DNA from: Siphonodentalium dalli
Taxonomy: Eukaryota; Mollusca; Scaphopoda; Gadilida; Siphonodentaliidae
Assembly: GCA_032622095.1 (NCBI GenBank)
Contig: CP136061.1
Span: 231,380,944 to 231,444,943 of the forward strand
Length of the DNA: 64,000 nucleotides
Reading direction: 5' to 3'
Shown: in pieces, positions 22,767 through 35,000 of the stretch
Position numbering within the stretch: the stretch's first letter is position 1
How the letters are laid out: every line of letters begins with the position of its first letter
Notes under the pieces: generated by a model
Told to the model about the DNA's origin: nothing
The model's database searches: none
Seen by the model: the letters and a program-made list of their open reading frames with translations, nothing else
Translations under genes and position numbers: made by a program

Positions 22767-24690
22767 GGATATGTTGTCTAGATCGACACAACACATGCAG
22801 GCGTCCAAACCCACAGGTATCTGGAACAAAATTACCCTATACTCCCAAAATAACATAACGGAGAATTATGTTCTTTTGTGAGTGTGGTCATTTTTTTCCA
22901 GATATACATGTGACCAAAACAGCAAGCAATAGCTGTTGTATAATAATTATTATAATAAATATAATAATAGTTATATTAAGTTGTCATGGGTTCGCTTGCC
23001 GCAGCTTTGACAGGTCCGCATGATACACCCCTCTCTCGCTAGTCTAATCTATATATACATAAACCTAGTATATATACACGGGTTTGTGCACGGATATTCC
23101 ATTGAATGTTTCGCCATGGATGATGACCAGGCGGCACAAACAACCGGTCCAAGTATACTTGATTTAATCTCAAATGCGTGTGAAAAATGGATCGAGTTTT
23201 TTATTCATAGTTATTGTTGCTCACCAATATCCGAAGTGAAAAAAACTAAAATCACATGTGTCTATTCGGACTGCATGCAAACATGCAGGCGGCTTCCTCG
23301 CCACCTTACTGTCAACACCCTTTAATTTGCGTGAGAAGAATGTTAAACGGTTTGCGGTCCATCAGATGCCAATCCTGTATAGTATACCCCCATATTTAGC
23401 GTAATTTTCGTCTTTAATTTCGGTATAATTTAACGACCACAAATTACTTATAATCGCTTCTTAACATTTTAACAAGATTCGAATTACACCACTGGCTGAA
23501 CTTTGTGTATTTTTCTTCTCTAAATACTGACATACTCGGTGATATATATTTGTGTTTTACAAGCATTTTGCTGTGGGTTTCGCACTCTGATATCCACGTG
23601 ATGTCCGCTCTTATCTCTGGTTTCTGATCTCCCCCAAGTTCCTCAAATGTTCCTCAATATCAATGATATATGTGTCACCGCTCACGTCAACACAAATTAT
23701 GGTATATTCTGATAGTTGGCGTGCGGATATATACATATATTTACTTGCGAATCGCTAATCATATTTTATTCATGAAAATAGACATGGTATATAACATCAT
23801 GCTCACTGGGGGCCCACCGCTCCTGCTAAATCCGCCCGAAATCGTATAATCGTCCAGTGCGCATCGATAAATGCTAAGTTGCCCTCTCTGCAATTTTATA
23901 AAAATTAGCGTGACGGCACTTAATATGGTAAGTATTTTCTTAAAAATCCAAGTTATTCTTTCAAATTTAAATTGTGATTTTTTTCAATATCAACGTCTGT
24001 ATCCGTGTGTGTTGAATTTGAATTGTAGCGCTCACGTAAGATTGAACAACCAGTAGTTTATCACTTCTTTTTCGACATTTTACCGTAACCTTCGACGATA
24101 AAGTTTGTTTTTAGACCAGAAATGGGACATTCCAATGGGCAAACCATAGTTTTCTGGTAAGTTTGTTATCTCCGGAACACGAAAATTCAAGCATATACAC
24201 GGACAATCTGAACAGGTATGTATACAGGTGGCACATTAAATGACAAGCATGCGGTGGCTCCGGTGCGAAATTTTTATGGCTCCAGTTAGAAAATGAACAA
24301 AAATGACAAGCTCCAGTGCGCACCCACGATAAATAATTTCGATATATCACATAATTCATCGAGGATTGAGTAGATTATAGGCGGTATAGCCGAGCATAAT
24401 GACATTTTATCTAATATTTCTGCACAAATTTGTCTCTTTGCGCTTTGTAGAGCAAATATAGATGTTACCATTGCAAAATATATAAGGTGGACACGTGTCA
24501 CATAGTAACAGAATCGCTCACTTTATGATGCAAACCTGACATTTGGCATGAATGGCCAGTGTATGTCAATTATGAAGACTGACGTTTGTTCCGATAAACC
24601 AATCACAATGGTCGACATATTCAAAATGGCCGCCACTTTTACGAAATTGCCGCCGTTTTCAGCTTTTACTCAACGTATACGACGAATGTG
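22767..24690. other. Non-coding stretch with a weak small frame
   Basis: A plus-strand frame from 23116 to 23325 begins in a strong start context (CGCCATGG) and encodes an Asp-rich start and several cysteines in 69 residues. No family is recognised. The 46-bp segment 23821-23866 recurs inverted at 25843-25889. The rest is AT-rich and featureless. Confidence 0.35.
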
Positions 24691-24955
24691 ACTTCTATTC
24701 CTTATTTGAAATCTTTTATATTTCGCTCAAATAAAGGGTGTTGTAGGATGGCCACAAGAATCTATTTCCACACACACCCCACCAATCCAACATGGCCGCC
24801 GTCCAGAGGCATTCAAATAGGGAACCCATGCCAGTTCTCGACCCTTTACCGATTTAGGTCGAACAAAGAGTGGTGTAGGTTTTCCCACAAGACACCCCAC
24901 ATATTCACCAAACACATCCGATTTAAAATAGCCGCCGTCCAGAGGGGACCAAAAT
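24691..24955. repeat. Diverged tandem duplication, ~130-bp unit
   Basis: Two units (about 24700-24825 and 24840-24955) share GTAGG, CCCACAAGA or CACAAGAATC, CACCCCAC, a GCCGCCGTCCAGAGG block and AAATAGGGA. The GGCCGCC words resemble the ATGGCCGCC segments common in invertebrate intergenic repeats. Opposed open frames here are shadows. Confidence 0.65.
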
Positions 24956-26510
24956 AGGGATCACTGGGTTTGAACTTTGCAACTGTTGGTAATTTCCAAC
25001 CAACCTGACACCACCTATAATGTTGGTATATTTCCAATTGATAGCAATTTCAGACAAATATTTGGACTAAATATAGAAACGATTTGCTAGAGTTGGTCTA
25101 AAACAACATATGTCCCACTAATTAGTTGTTGGAAAAACAACCAACTAACAATTTCAACCTATAAGTGGTGTAAAATTTCCAACAAATTCTGTGAGGCATG
25201 AAATTTCCAGCTGTTGAATATTTTGACCAAAGTTGGAGAGTTACTCCCCCTCAAACCCCCTGTCGCCACGTGCCTGGGCGGAATACACCCCTATGATATT
25301 ATCACCGGCGCCACATCCCTTCATATAAAAAAAAAATAGCTTCATTGAAACCGTGAAGCATTGAAATCAGTATGAAACCACACTGAGGTGACGATTTCGG
25401 ACTGGTGCACTTTCGCCGAATGCGCACCCGTCGTGTAGCTTGTTATCGCATAGGCAACGTATCATTTCGTGATATTTTATAAACCATGTTTTAACAAACT
25501 TAAGATCCCCACATGACAATGGTTTTGATTGGCAATAATAAAAACAATACATAGATGACAATAATTGATAATGGTAGTAAAATTGAGCACATGCTCCACT
25601 CAGAATGCTTTCGGATTTGTCATTGTAAAAAGCACTGGAAATTATGAGGTTGGGAACAAATACAAAGAATTTCAGGTTTATTGAATCCTGCGGACCAAGA
25701 GCCGCGTTCCATATAAAGAATGGCCTTTAATTGAGGATGAAAACGTAATTTTCTTATATAAACTTCTCACATTCATGCTCCCTGAGCTCAATTTCTGGGC
25801 ATGGTATAGACTTTCTCTCGCCGGAAACACACAGGAGCCTGGCGATTGCGCACTGGACGATTATACGATTTCGGACGGATTTAGCAGGAGGGATGCTGAT
25901 TGGTGAAATTCCGTTGTTGTGGTTACTGGATGATACGGGGACCATCGAAACGGATTAAGCATCATTAAGTATGGATATCATACTTATACGTCGATGTGTA
26001 GTGCGCATATAATAACAAGACTGTTATATCACGTCAAAATGTTTGACAGTTGGACATTTCGGTTGTTAATTTGAGACTGAATATTGTGAATAGTACGATG
26101 AAAATGTTCTGACAGTTCCATTTTCCAACTAAATGTAGAGTATAGGTTAATTTATTACTTTTAGTCAAATTTTAGACAGTCAGTCGAAAAATGAGGGATC
26201 AGTGTATAAGGAATAATTTGCATGCATGGGAAGTGTATTGGCCAACTTCGTAGAAATGAATATGACACAAACATATACAATAAGAAGAGTTGGAGATTCT
26301 GGCCTTGCAATAGATCATGGTATGAATCTCTACTCTGGCTACACCCATAGCCAGAGTAAAGATTCATGACATGATATAGCCTTGATGTTTCGACATGACG
26401 GAACAGAGGCGGGAATCATGCGGAATCACTAGACTCATGGATAGTTCCACTGTGGATTGCTTGACACAATAGCACAATTGCCACCACAGAAAATAGATAC
26501 CACAATTCAA
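24956..26510. other. Non-coding stretch with small repeat fragments
   Basis: The segment 25843-25889 is an inverted copy of 23821-23866. The tail 25908-25968 matches the right end of the TTAAAGGTACTCAATCC MITEs (GGGGACCATCGAAACGGATT). A 20-bp stem hairpin lies at 26322-26367 and is listed separately. No gene is visible. Confidence 0.45.
26322..26367. repeat. Hairpin ATGAATCTCTACTCTGGCTA with dispersed relatives
   Basis: The 20-bp arms are complementary with one mismatch and a 6-base loop. Related arms occur at 56134-56155 (GTAGCCAGTGTAGAGATTC) and 62062-62083 (AGTAGAGATTCATGGCATG), each followed or preceded by CATGAT-like bases. It is probably the tip of a small foldback family. Confidence 0.55.
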
Positions 26511-26967
26511 TTAAAGGTACTCAATCCGATTAAACACCCCTAAATTACTATCTCTTTGGCTTCGGGGGTAAAACATATTTGATTCGAGTCGAGGAACCTA
26601 CCAATCAACGCTCAGAGTGATCAGATGTCGATTTTTGAAGTTTGTTATTTCAATTGTATGTGGCCCAGAAACACGCCGTCATACTGATAGTCTCAGTCAA
26701 AATTGCGGATGAAGATGGATAACTCTAAAAACAAGTGGTAATACGGCCAAGTTTCGTGAATACTCAAGTGATAATACGGCGATATTTCGTTGAACAAAAT
26801 GTTGATAAATAGTTTGGGGAAATTTGATACCATAGTTGACAGTGGTTAGCATTGTTGCAATAAATCGATTCTGATAACTAAAGCGTATTTTGAAGAAATG
26901 TTGTTGTTGTTGTTGTTGTTGTATCTTGATGGTACGGGGACCGTCTGATCGGATTGAGTACCTTTAA
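26511..26967 (+). mobile_element. TTAAAGGTACTCAATCC MITE, copy 4
   Basis: The copy is 457 bp with clean ends: TTAAAGGTACTCAATCCGAT and ATCGGATTGAGTACCTTTAA. The inverted ends are matched over about 16 bp and the TTAA is intact on both sides. A (TTG) run is expanded near 26905-26922. It is the best-preserved member in this orientation. Confidence 0.92.
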
Positions 26968-26991
26968 ATTCTTTGATCATCACATGCAGCT

Positions 26992-27407
26992 TTAAAGGGC
27001 GCCCCTCGATTACTATTTATTTGGTTTCGGGGGGTAAACAAAAATATTTGATTCGAGTCCAGGAACCCACCTATCAAAGCTCAGAGTTATTAGATATCGA
27101 TTTTTGAAATCTATTATTTTTCACCATCGATACTTAATAGTGGCCTAGTAAAAAGTCGACGAACCGACGGTCTCGGACCAAATTGCGAATGAAGATGGAT
27201 AACTCTAATATGAAGAGGTTTTGTGTTGATAATAAGGCCAAATTTCGTCGAACAACATGTTCATAAATAACACGCTTCGGGCAATATTATACTATAGTTG
27301 ACAGCATTATTTTTGGGCAACTAATCGATTCTGATAACTGCAGCGGCATTTCTAGAAATGTTGTTGTTGGTACCTGGGGACCATATAATCGGATTTACTA
27401 TCTTTAA
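26992..27407 (+). mobile_element. TTAAAGGTACTCAATCC MITE, copy 5
   Basis: It begins 25 bp after copy 4 in the same orientation. TTAAAGGGCGCCCCTCGATT and the right end GGATTTACTATCTTTAA are diverged. The interior retains GGAACCCACCTATCAAAGC, CGACGGTCTCGGACC and GATGAAGATGGATAACTC. Side-by-side insertion at adjacent TTAA sites explains the tandem look. Confidence 0.87.
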
Positions 27408-27856
27408 ATAATACAGTGATAAGGCAATGTGCATTTAGACATTATACATGTGTGATTAGTGATTATGAGCTTATATCTATGAGTTTATATATGGCGCTAC
27501 CCTAGAACGCAGTTATATAGCAATAAACAATAATATAGGATATACTGCCAGGCATATATGCCGCTGTCATAGGACCTATGGAGTAATATGATTAATAACG
27601 TACTCGTTATATTGCGTACCGGTTAGACATTTTGCAGGATGTATATATGTATTCGCGGATGTACCTTCGCGGATGTCTCATTGTTGCAGTATATCACTTT
27701 AATGACCTCGTTGATTGCTTTCGATATTTAGGTGCAAATAATGGCTGGGCCATTTCTGTTACCATTTCTGACTATGGTTTTCTTGTATTATAGTGTCTGG
27801 TCTTTCATTTTTCAAGTGTTGATAAAAGTGTAAACAAAATGTATATCGGCATAATT
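27408..27856. other. Non-coding stretch with a dispersed ~125-bp repeat
   Basis: The segment 27671-27795 (GGATGTCT...TTGCAGTAT...GATTGCTTTCGAT...CTGGGCCAT...ACCATTTCTGA) recurs at 47223-47312 and continues at 47533-47572. An unrelated 220-bp block interrupts the second copy. Nothing else was recognised. Confidence 0.5.
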
Positions 27857-27964
27857 TCGAGGGGGTGTTTAATACTTTGTCCGAAAATGTAGCATCAAGA
27901 GTGACAGAAGATGCCAATGATATTTTGATAAAGATTGAGAGATTCTCGGTATTTTTTCTGTTTC

Positions 27965-28001
<37 letters not shown>

Positions 28002-28119
28002 ATAGTGCTGCTAGCTTGTGTGCGTTTGGTATCCGGTATTAATATTGTCTCGGGTATTGTACGCGTAAATATGTCTAGAAGTTCAATGCATTTAAGGATG
28101 ACAAGATACTCGTCGCCAC
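27857..28119 (-). mobile_element. Non-LTR retrotransposon 3' fragment (relative of 61.2 kb copy)
   Basis: On the minus strand this matches the C-terminal reverse-transcriptase tail encoded at 61320-61540. Shared landmarks are TTTAAGGATGACA, GGTATTGTACGCGTA, AATAGTGCTGCTA and GAGAGATTCT. The frame is broken. An (AT)n microsatellite has expanded inside it at 27968-27998. It is a 5'-truncated, decayed copy. Confidence 0.75.
27968..27998. repeat. (AT)15 microsatellite
   Basis: An uninterrupted run of alternating A and T, inside the retrotransposon fragment at the place where the 61-kb relative has the non-repetitive TGGTTATTGAATAG. Confidence 0.95.
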
Positions 28120-29239
28120 AAAAATAGTATTGGTTAAGATGCAGGTCATATCAAGAATGAACTCCGAATTAGTAGTGATGCGATATACCACACAACCTGT
28201 GTCCACATTGGTTATTCATACTTGAAACTATATTATAGGAGCAATCACTCAACTACAGTGCTTATGACTTAAGCTGGCGAACTTCACCCATCCGGGTCCT
28301 CCAAAAATTGAATGAGATCGTGGGAACATGGAATGAAATTACTCACAGCGTGGCAATCCCTTTGATTTTGTCCGGCTCTATAAATCGTGAATATTTTTGT
28401 GTAATATTGAAGCCAATTCAGCTCATCTGGCCATTCATAAAGGTATAAATTATGACAACTGCCGTAGTTAAATCGTCTTTAGGTCTCATTATTGAAACTC
28501 AAGTATGATAGCGTTCTCATGTTACACTCACCATTCATCTTTCCACCGATGTTTGTGGTACATTGTAACAGGATGAATCCAACGCGATTATTTTATTGAA
28601 GCGACAGGCTTTTATAATACGAATACCACTAACATCTCTTACACCTTCGAAAATAAGGATATTAACATAGTTTGTCCTGTTTGTTATTACAACTAATAAA
28701 AATAACATCACTTTCAATGAGGCTACCACAGAAATGGAACCCTTGAGTCTGAAGTACAAGAAAATGGGATTTAGCAGAGAACGTTATCCATTTTTACAAC
28801 AATAGACCGACTGTTCAGCTCCGACCACCGCAACTGTGATAATCACTTGGAAAGTTTTATTTAGAGTGCGGAGGTTGTGGTTATGATTTAGTAACCTCTC
28901 TGGGAGGGCATGACTCGTCTCTTCACTACTCCCATAATCGCCATTTCCTGCTCTCGTACATACCATTCCTCTGCCCACGTTCCTTCCCTTCATGTGGGGC
29001 ATTTTGGTGCACGCGGTCTTCCCATCTATCGATACAGAATTAACCCCGTTAAGTATACAATACATATAACACGTTCAACGTCAATCTATACGAATCAGTA
29101 GTCCCTGTAACCTCATCCGCCAAACATACTACCCGATCGTCTGAATTTGAACCATATACATGGTATTGAACATCCCTCGGGTAGTATCCATTTTCACACA
29201 CTCTTAAACTAAGCCCTAAACTCATAAATTACATATACA
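28120..29239. other. Non-coding stretch
   Basis: Opposed frames at 28784-29065 (minus) and 28910-29101 (plus) cover the same bases without a recognisable domain. They may belong to the body of the retroelement whose 3' tail lies at 29.4 kb, but nothing in the protein supports this. No other structure was seen. Confidence 0.35.
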
Positions 29240-29435
29240 CAATATGTGCACGGCTCACCCAAGGCCATCTTACTATTCGTTATTACTTTCTATATTTACC
29301 ATACTGGGGATGGCAGGAAGACAGTCTTGCCAGATTATGCCATCCCCCACAATATACGACAGAATTATCTATAATTGTTATCATTATTATGTAATATGTA
29401 TGTGTATTGAAATAAAATATCCTATCCTATCCTAG
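29240..29435 (+). mobile_element. Probable non-LTR retrotransposon 3' end with (TATCC)n tail
   Basis: TTGAAATAAAATATCCTATC and one further CCTATCC form a short pentanucleotide tail at 29408-29434. Such tails typically end CR1/L2-like elements. About 70-100 bp upstream is a hairpin with an exact GGGATGGCA / TGCCATCCC stem (29308-29350), as often seen in LINE 3' untranslated regions. No coding sequence survives nearby. Confidence 0.5.
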
Positions 29436-30139
29436 AATTCAGACTAATTCAAATACAAAAATATTCGACAGGCAAGTTTTCCACTATATATACCACCACG
29501 AAGATCCACTCTTTTAAAATATTGACACCCATGGTCTAGTGAAGTTTGAAACTGACACTGGGTCCCTTTATTCACGGAACATGACTGATGGGCCATTTTC
29601 GGTAGACCCCGACTCGAATCGTAATAACTTATATTATAGGGATCGGTAAGTTTCAAGCACCACAACCACAACAGGAGAAAGCACGACCAAACTGTTTTTA
29701 TTCTCGCTAACAGTCATAAGTCATATAGAAGGAGAAAATATATGATATATTTTTAACATCAATATATGTCTGTTTGTCCCCTATCGAAGTTAGGGGCCAG
29801 CTATCTACATGGGCTCCAAAGGGGTCTAACATGGGTATTGTATGGGGCAATTTACTGATATTATTTATGAAGTTTCCGAAGTAACGGTGTCGGAGTCGGG
29901 AATGGGGTCGGGGATGGGATGCCAGAAAAATATTTTTGACACAAATTCCCACCAACCCTTTATATGGTGGATTTTTTTAAGGGGGGGGGTACGATCATGC
30001 AATTTGGACTGGATAAAGTTGGAAGGGATTCTAACCCGCGATGGGCGAAAAACGGGACAGATTGCCAAGCTTGGTCTGACCTTTGGGATCCCTGCATGGA
30101 TGTGACATTCATCGCTCGATGAAATATCAGTATAAAGCA
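29436..30139. other. Non-coding stretch
   Basis: Short frames occur on both strands, but none shows a domain. A G-rich run (GGGGTCGGGGATGGG, then G9) lies between 29904 and 29989. No repeat match was found. Confidence 0.35.
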
Positions 30140-30822
30140 ATGGAACTATATAACTCAAATATTTTAGACAAAATTAAAGCTTCCTTGAAATGTAAACATG
30201 AGAAAGAATCAAACGTTCGATATTCGACGATGCTCGGAAAAACGGTGATAATAAACTAAGAACATATCGACTATTTAAATCTGAATATGTCATAGAACCA
30301 TACCTTATGGTACTCATAACCCGGAAGACAGAATGCGTTTCACAAAACTTAGAATTATTGACCACCAACTGTCCATTGAGAAAGGCCGCCACATCAACCG
30401 ACAATAGATGTAAATGATAGGAAATGCATATATTGCCCTCCACTCACAATATAGGTTGAAAATGAACTACATGTAATTATGGAATGTCCATTATACTCTG
30501 ACTTAAGGGATAAATTATTTTTGCTAATGAAACAATATTGTGACAACTTCGATTCATTGGATGAAAACGGTAAATTCATTAAAATTATATATGACAAACG
30601 AGAACGAAAACTGTGGAAAGATCTGCAACGTGATCCGTCAATACTTCGACAAGCGAACAATATTTCTATACAAAATAAAAGTTCGTGATAATTCATATAT
30701 ACATTTCATGTTTTATACTCTTTTTGTACCATTACTCTTCATTTATATCATATAATCATTGTATGCATACTGCCTATATTACGGGTGTTTCATGCATTAA
30801 AATTATCTTATCTTATCTTATA
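30140..30822 (+). mobile_element. Decayed non-LTR retrotransposon 3' end with (TATCT)n tail
   Basis: Reading across several frames gives the C-terminal zinc-ribbon region found downstream of reverse transcriptase in many marine invertebrate LINE elements. In order: NKLRTYRLFKSEYVIEPYL (from about 30247), then MRFTKLRIIDHQLSIEKGRH, then VENELHVIMECPLYSDLRDKL (to about 30515, paraphrased in the 30479-30688 frame). At least two frameshifts separate these, so nothing functional can be made. After an A/T-rich 3' region it ends ATTAAAATTATCTTATCTTA with repeated TATCT units at 30803-30822. Minus-strand frames over it are shadows. Confidence 0.78.
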
Positions 30823-31114
30823 TAACTGAGCCAGTGCCTCCGCCCACTCATGCAATCTCATATGTTATAATTGTATATAGGCAATTAGGCATCACCATTA
30901 TTTTTGAGACAGTGGTGGTGGGGGGGGGGGGGGGGGCAGGGGGGGGGGGTCGACATCGTGCAGGCCACTATATATAACAATGTATAAATATTTATTTTCG
31001 AAATTTATGTGGGGATTATCTAAATGACTCAACCCAAAGGGATTTTGCGGGAATTCTAATTACACAGTTTGCGAAGATTAAAGAATTACATTTTCAAGCC
31101 AGTGATTGGGATTG
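30823..31114. other. Non-coding stretch with long G tract
   Basis: From 30917 to 30949 lies an almost pure G run broken by CA, able to form G-quadruplex structures on the plus strand. No gene or repeat was recognised around it. Confidence 0.6.
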
Positions 31115-31367
31115 TTGGGAAGCAAGCCTTGAAATAGGGTGTCTGTCATTTGCAGAATGAGGTCCCCAGAGGGTGAATTTAGTGATGCTAGCATCATCAA
31201 ATTCACCCTCTGGGGACCTCATTCTGCTTACACCTCAGCAGAATGAGGTTCCCAGAGGGTGAATTTGGTGATGCTAGCCCGCTATGCGGGGTAGCATCAC
31301 TAAATTCACCCTCTGGGGACCTCATTCTGCAAATGACAGACACCCTATTTCAAGGCTTGGTGGGAAG
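31115..31367. mobile_element. Double-hairpin foldback MITE with 8-bp target duplication
   Basis: The 237-bp element (31123-31359) starts CAAGCCTTGAAATAGGG and ends with its exact complement. The flanks are TTGGGAAG (31115-31122) and GTGGGAAG (31360-31367), an 8-bp duplication with one mismatch, as in hAT elements. Inside, GCAGAATGAGG(T)(C/T)CCCAGAGGG and its complement occur twice. Each half therefore also folds on itself, giving two hairpins plus one long stem. The frame 31243-31497 is a shadow. Confidence 0.85.
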
Positions 31368-33196
31368 GCGAAAGTTCATGATTCTGGGGCCGTCGGGAAT
31401 CATGGATGATGTTCGGCACCGATTTTGTTTGCTGTCGATTCCCACAACATTTATATCAATGTATATGTGCCCGCGGGTATACCTTCTATTTAAATAATAA
31501 CATATTTACATGATTAATTTTTCCTTGTGAAATTGGGATTAAAGCTATGGGGAAACTCCAATATATGCCTTCCGTATATATACAATGTCACATTAATATT
31601 TTGTTGAATTACATATATAGGCCTATACATCATTCTGTTAAACATGCCTATATATGTTACACTTATTATGGGAACTTTCCATATACATTGTATACTTTCA
31701 GATTATATCCACGTATATCGCTGAGTTTATATATGCTCAATTTGGTTGCGATGTTGCTCTTCGATTTATCCGCGAATACGATGCGAAGTGAGGACGAATC
31801 GATGTTAATGGCGATAGACTCTGCCGGAAAAGATGAAGCAACATGACTGTGTTAGAGTCGGAACCGATCAATTCTCCCAGGATAAGGGTCGGAGCCATCG
31901 AAAAATAGCGTAGGAGCCAATGCAACTCTTATAGTTTGGAGTTTTATATCATAAAAAATAAATACCAGCAGATAAAACTCTTCTCACCGTGGGTCCGAAA
32001 AGTCATAGATCATTGTTGACTCGATTGTGTGCCTTGTGAGTTTTATTTTCACTTAAAAACATTGTCATGCATTGGAGTTTTGATCTCTTTTTTTTTTTGC
32101 GATATCTTCACTGATCAAGGCGTCGATTGAGCACAATACTCACACCGATGTTAGTTGGATGTCAAACGAATGTTCGCGGGCTTCTGACAAACTGGGTTCA
32201 CAAAAAATAACGTAACCAATAGAGAAAATAACGCTAATATATATTCACCATTTTCTGCAAACTCCCAGTGGATTTCTTACACAATCGCCATTCAAATCGC
32301 GTAATGACGTGTTAGAGTCGGAACGGAAATCGTGTTAGATCAAAAACTACAGGAATCGTTGAGCCCCAGTGGCAAGGTGGTCATTCAGCCGTTTTCAGTG
32401 TTCACCACCACCGTCGGCATCGCAATCTTATAATTGCGATTTGGAACCATAATGCAACACACTATAGTTTGATTTGTGTGCAGCATATATATTATACGAC
32501 CACATAAATCATCAATCGTCTAATTGTCCATATTTAATCAAGAGAATTTTTGTATATATCCAACCAATTGTGAATGTACGCCAGTTTTTCTCCGTCCTTA
32601 ATGGATCGTGTTCCTAATGATACTGCCTATAATAATGTAGATAAACTAGATACCGTCATTTCTGGATATAACACCAACGACACATGTCATATGCCGTTAC
32701 ATTATACCATGCCAACAAAACCTACATTTTTTGCCTTTCAATCAGGAAGTTAATGGACCGCGAACCTTCCTTGGTATTATCGCTTCAAATAGCTGGTGTC
32801 AGGTTGATTAAAATTCGAATCAAAAATGTCAGAAATCCGTCTTCTGTGACAGTGCATGAACACTTCACGCGCATGCAGAATATTGACTGACATTCTGCTC
32901 TGATGACGAACCACTTGAAATTGTATTCTGAAGCTGCCTGAAGCGGAAGAAGAAAAAATGTGATTTGGGTTTCCCTTCCCGACCATATTTTAAACCTAAA
33001 TACGCTGCGTTCAGTCGTTATTGACATTTCATGTCGTAAGGTTTAACTGCACGGTACGCGCAGTGGGATTAATTTTGCTGGCTCGTTGCATGGGAAACTA
33101 CACCATTCGTGTACCAGTCTATAAGGTTTTAAAATTTCCATATTTCTCTGTCGAGAAGCGGAGAAGGACTAGCTGTGGTACCCGGGTGAAGAATGC
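31368..33196. other. Non-coding stretch
   Basis: The words GTGTTAGAGTCGGAAC recur at about 31850 and 32311, a short dispersed duplication. Frames 31547-31846, 32684-32890 and 32785-33027 carry no recognisable domain. No other structure was seen. Confidence 0.35.
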
Positions 33197-34330
33197 GTAA
33201 TTTATTAGTGGCCCTTCAAAACAGTTAAAACAATTATTAGTTATCTGGGGGTAAATATCACATGTCGCATTACTCTCCGCATAAAGTTACATCTATCTTT
33301 TAAGTTGATAATAAACGCTCTTTATTGCTAATTATTGCCTCTTTAAATAATTTTGAGGTCAGCAGCACCTAACCGTGACATTCCCCCACATATATTCTGA
33401 ACTGATAATAAACGCTCTTTATTTATCATATCATTTATTAGACCCCCTTTAAGTTAAATGAGGTCAAAGACGTCTATCCCATGACATTCCACTGGTCAGG
33501 GGCCCCACATGTATCAATTATTAGTAGCCCTTCAAGTCATTTAAAACAATTATTAGTCATATGTGATCAACAGCACCTATTGCATGACTCTCTGGATAAA
33601 GTTACATCCATATTTTAAGTTGCTTCTTGTTAATTATTAGTTCATGTTTAAATCATTTCCCGTGACATTTTACTGTTGTGTCCCAATGTTCCCACATATC
33701 TTCTGGACTGATAAGCACTCTTTATTGATCATATTATTTATTAGCCCACCCCCCCCCAAGTCACATGAGGTCAATAGCGCATATCCCATGACATTGTCCT
33801 GGTCGGGTGACCCAGATGTGCCAATGTTCGTACATTTCTAAGCTGATACGGAACGATCTTTGCTCCCATATTTGCCAATTTAAGTCGTCTGAGGTCAACG
33901 GCGTCTATCTCACGACACTCTACGGGTCAATTTATCCCCTTTTTCAATTTTCACAGACCATATTGCAACCATTTTGGGTATATAATTCATTATTTAGTTA
34001 AATCATTAGTAGTGCCACTTTAAGACAGATCATGTCAACTGGACTTATCTGATAAGGTTCACAATGTCAAATTACCCATATGTACAAATGTTCAGCTCCG
34101 ATGGTCCAACCGTTTGGTTGGCTCTAGCCAAATAATATATAAAATAGTTATTAGTGCCCCTTTAAGACATCTGAGCTGAAAGGGATTTTTCTAGTAACGC
34201 TTCCCGGATTAAATTACTCCTACATGCAAATATTCAGCTCCGATGGCCCAGCCGTTTGGTCGCATATAAGCGGACAAACAAACAAACATACGAACAAACA
34301 AACAAAATTGAGTTTTATTGGGATAGATAA
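33197..34330 (+). mobile_element. Diverged tandem-repeat element ending in (AAAC)n
   Basis: A unit of roughly 110-130 bp recurs with heavy divergence. Its elements are TTATTAGTGCCCCTTTAAG, TGAGGTCAA(n)(n)GCGTCTATC, CATGACATTC and CCCACATGT. TTATTAG(T) starts lie near 33200, 33432, 33517, 33738, 34007 and 34149. Two units carry AAACGCTCTTTATT (33308, 33411) and a third a variant (33714). The right end is GGCCCAGCCGTTTGGTCGC, then (ACAA)n and GTTTTATTGGGATAGAT (34245-34330). The latter resembles the tails of the elements at 40.1 and 40.5 kb. Confidence 0.6.
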
Positions 34331-34828
34331 ATCGTCAAGTTAAAGAGTTCAATTAACACCCACCGTCAGGCCACATACTCTGTCAATAGTTTACCTTTAT
34401 CACACGAAACCCCAATAATATCATTGAAAAATCCATTAGATATTTTCTTATCTCTCACTAGTGGGTAATCGCCGCGTGCTTCCCGGGATACTTGGCATCG
34501 CGCCAAGTAAATTGCCACGCGGAGTAATACTATATAGAAAAGCCGCGCTTGACACAATACCAGACATTGCAAAAATGATTTCTTTGTTCATTAAAGTTCA
34601 ATTATTGTCCATCTTCGTTGCACTAACGAAAATTGACACAAAAACAAAGAGGCTAATTGGGGTCTATAGGCCTATATGTTTCGTCGCAAGGCAGAGCGCG
34701 CAATAATGCCGTACACGGTTGTGACGCGTCTCAGCCAACACCGTGCATGTATGCCTTTAATATGCATTTTTCAGCTTCTTATAAAGATTTTGATTTGTTA
34801 AGAGGGCATAAATCAATAGTTTTTTTTC
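34331..34828. other. Non-coding stretch
   Basis: Opposed frames (34366-34572 minus, 34461-34706 plus) overlap around CGCGTGCTTCCCGGG. No domain or repeat was recognised. Confidence 0.35.
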
Positions 34829-35000
34829 ATGTGATATACAAGATCTTCAACTCGTTATGTTGGAATATAAGATTTTATGAAACTCGTTTGATAAATTTGA
34901 TTCACAACTCGTCTACGACTCGTTGTGAATCAAATTTATTAAATTAGTTTAATAAAATCTTATATCCCAACATAACTCGTTGGAGATCCTCTATATCATG
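34829..35000. mobile_element. Foldback element with repeated AACTCGT
   Basis: The arms run from CATG at 34829 to CATG at 35000. They are complementary over about 80 bp with a few differences. GATTCACAACTCG and CGTTGTGAATC flank a loop of only a few bases, so the whole unit would extrude as one long hairpin. The word AACTCGT or its complement occurs six times. Confidence 0.8.
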
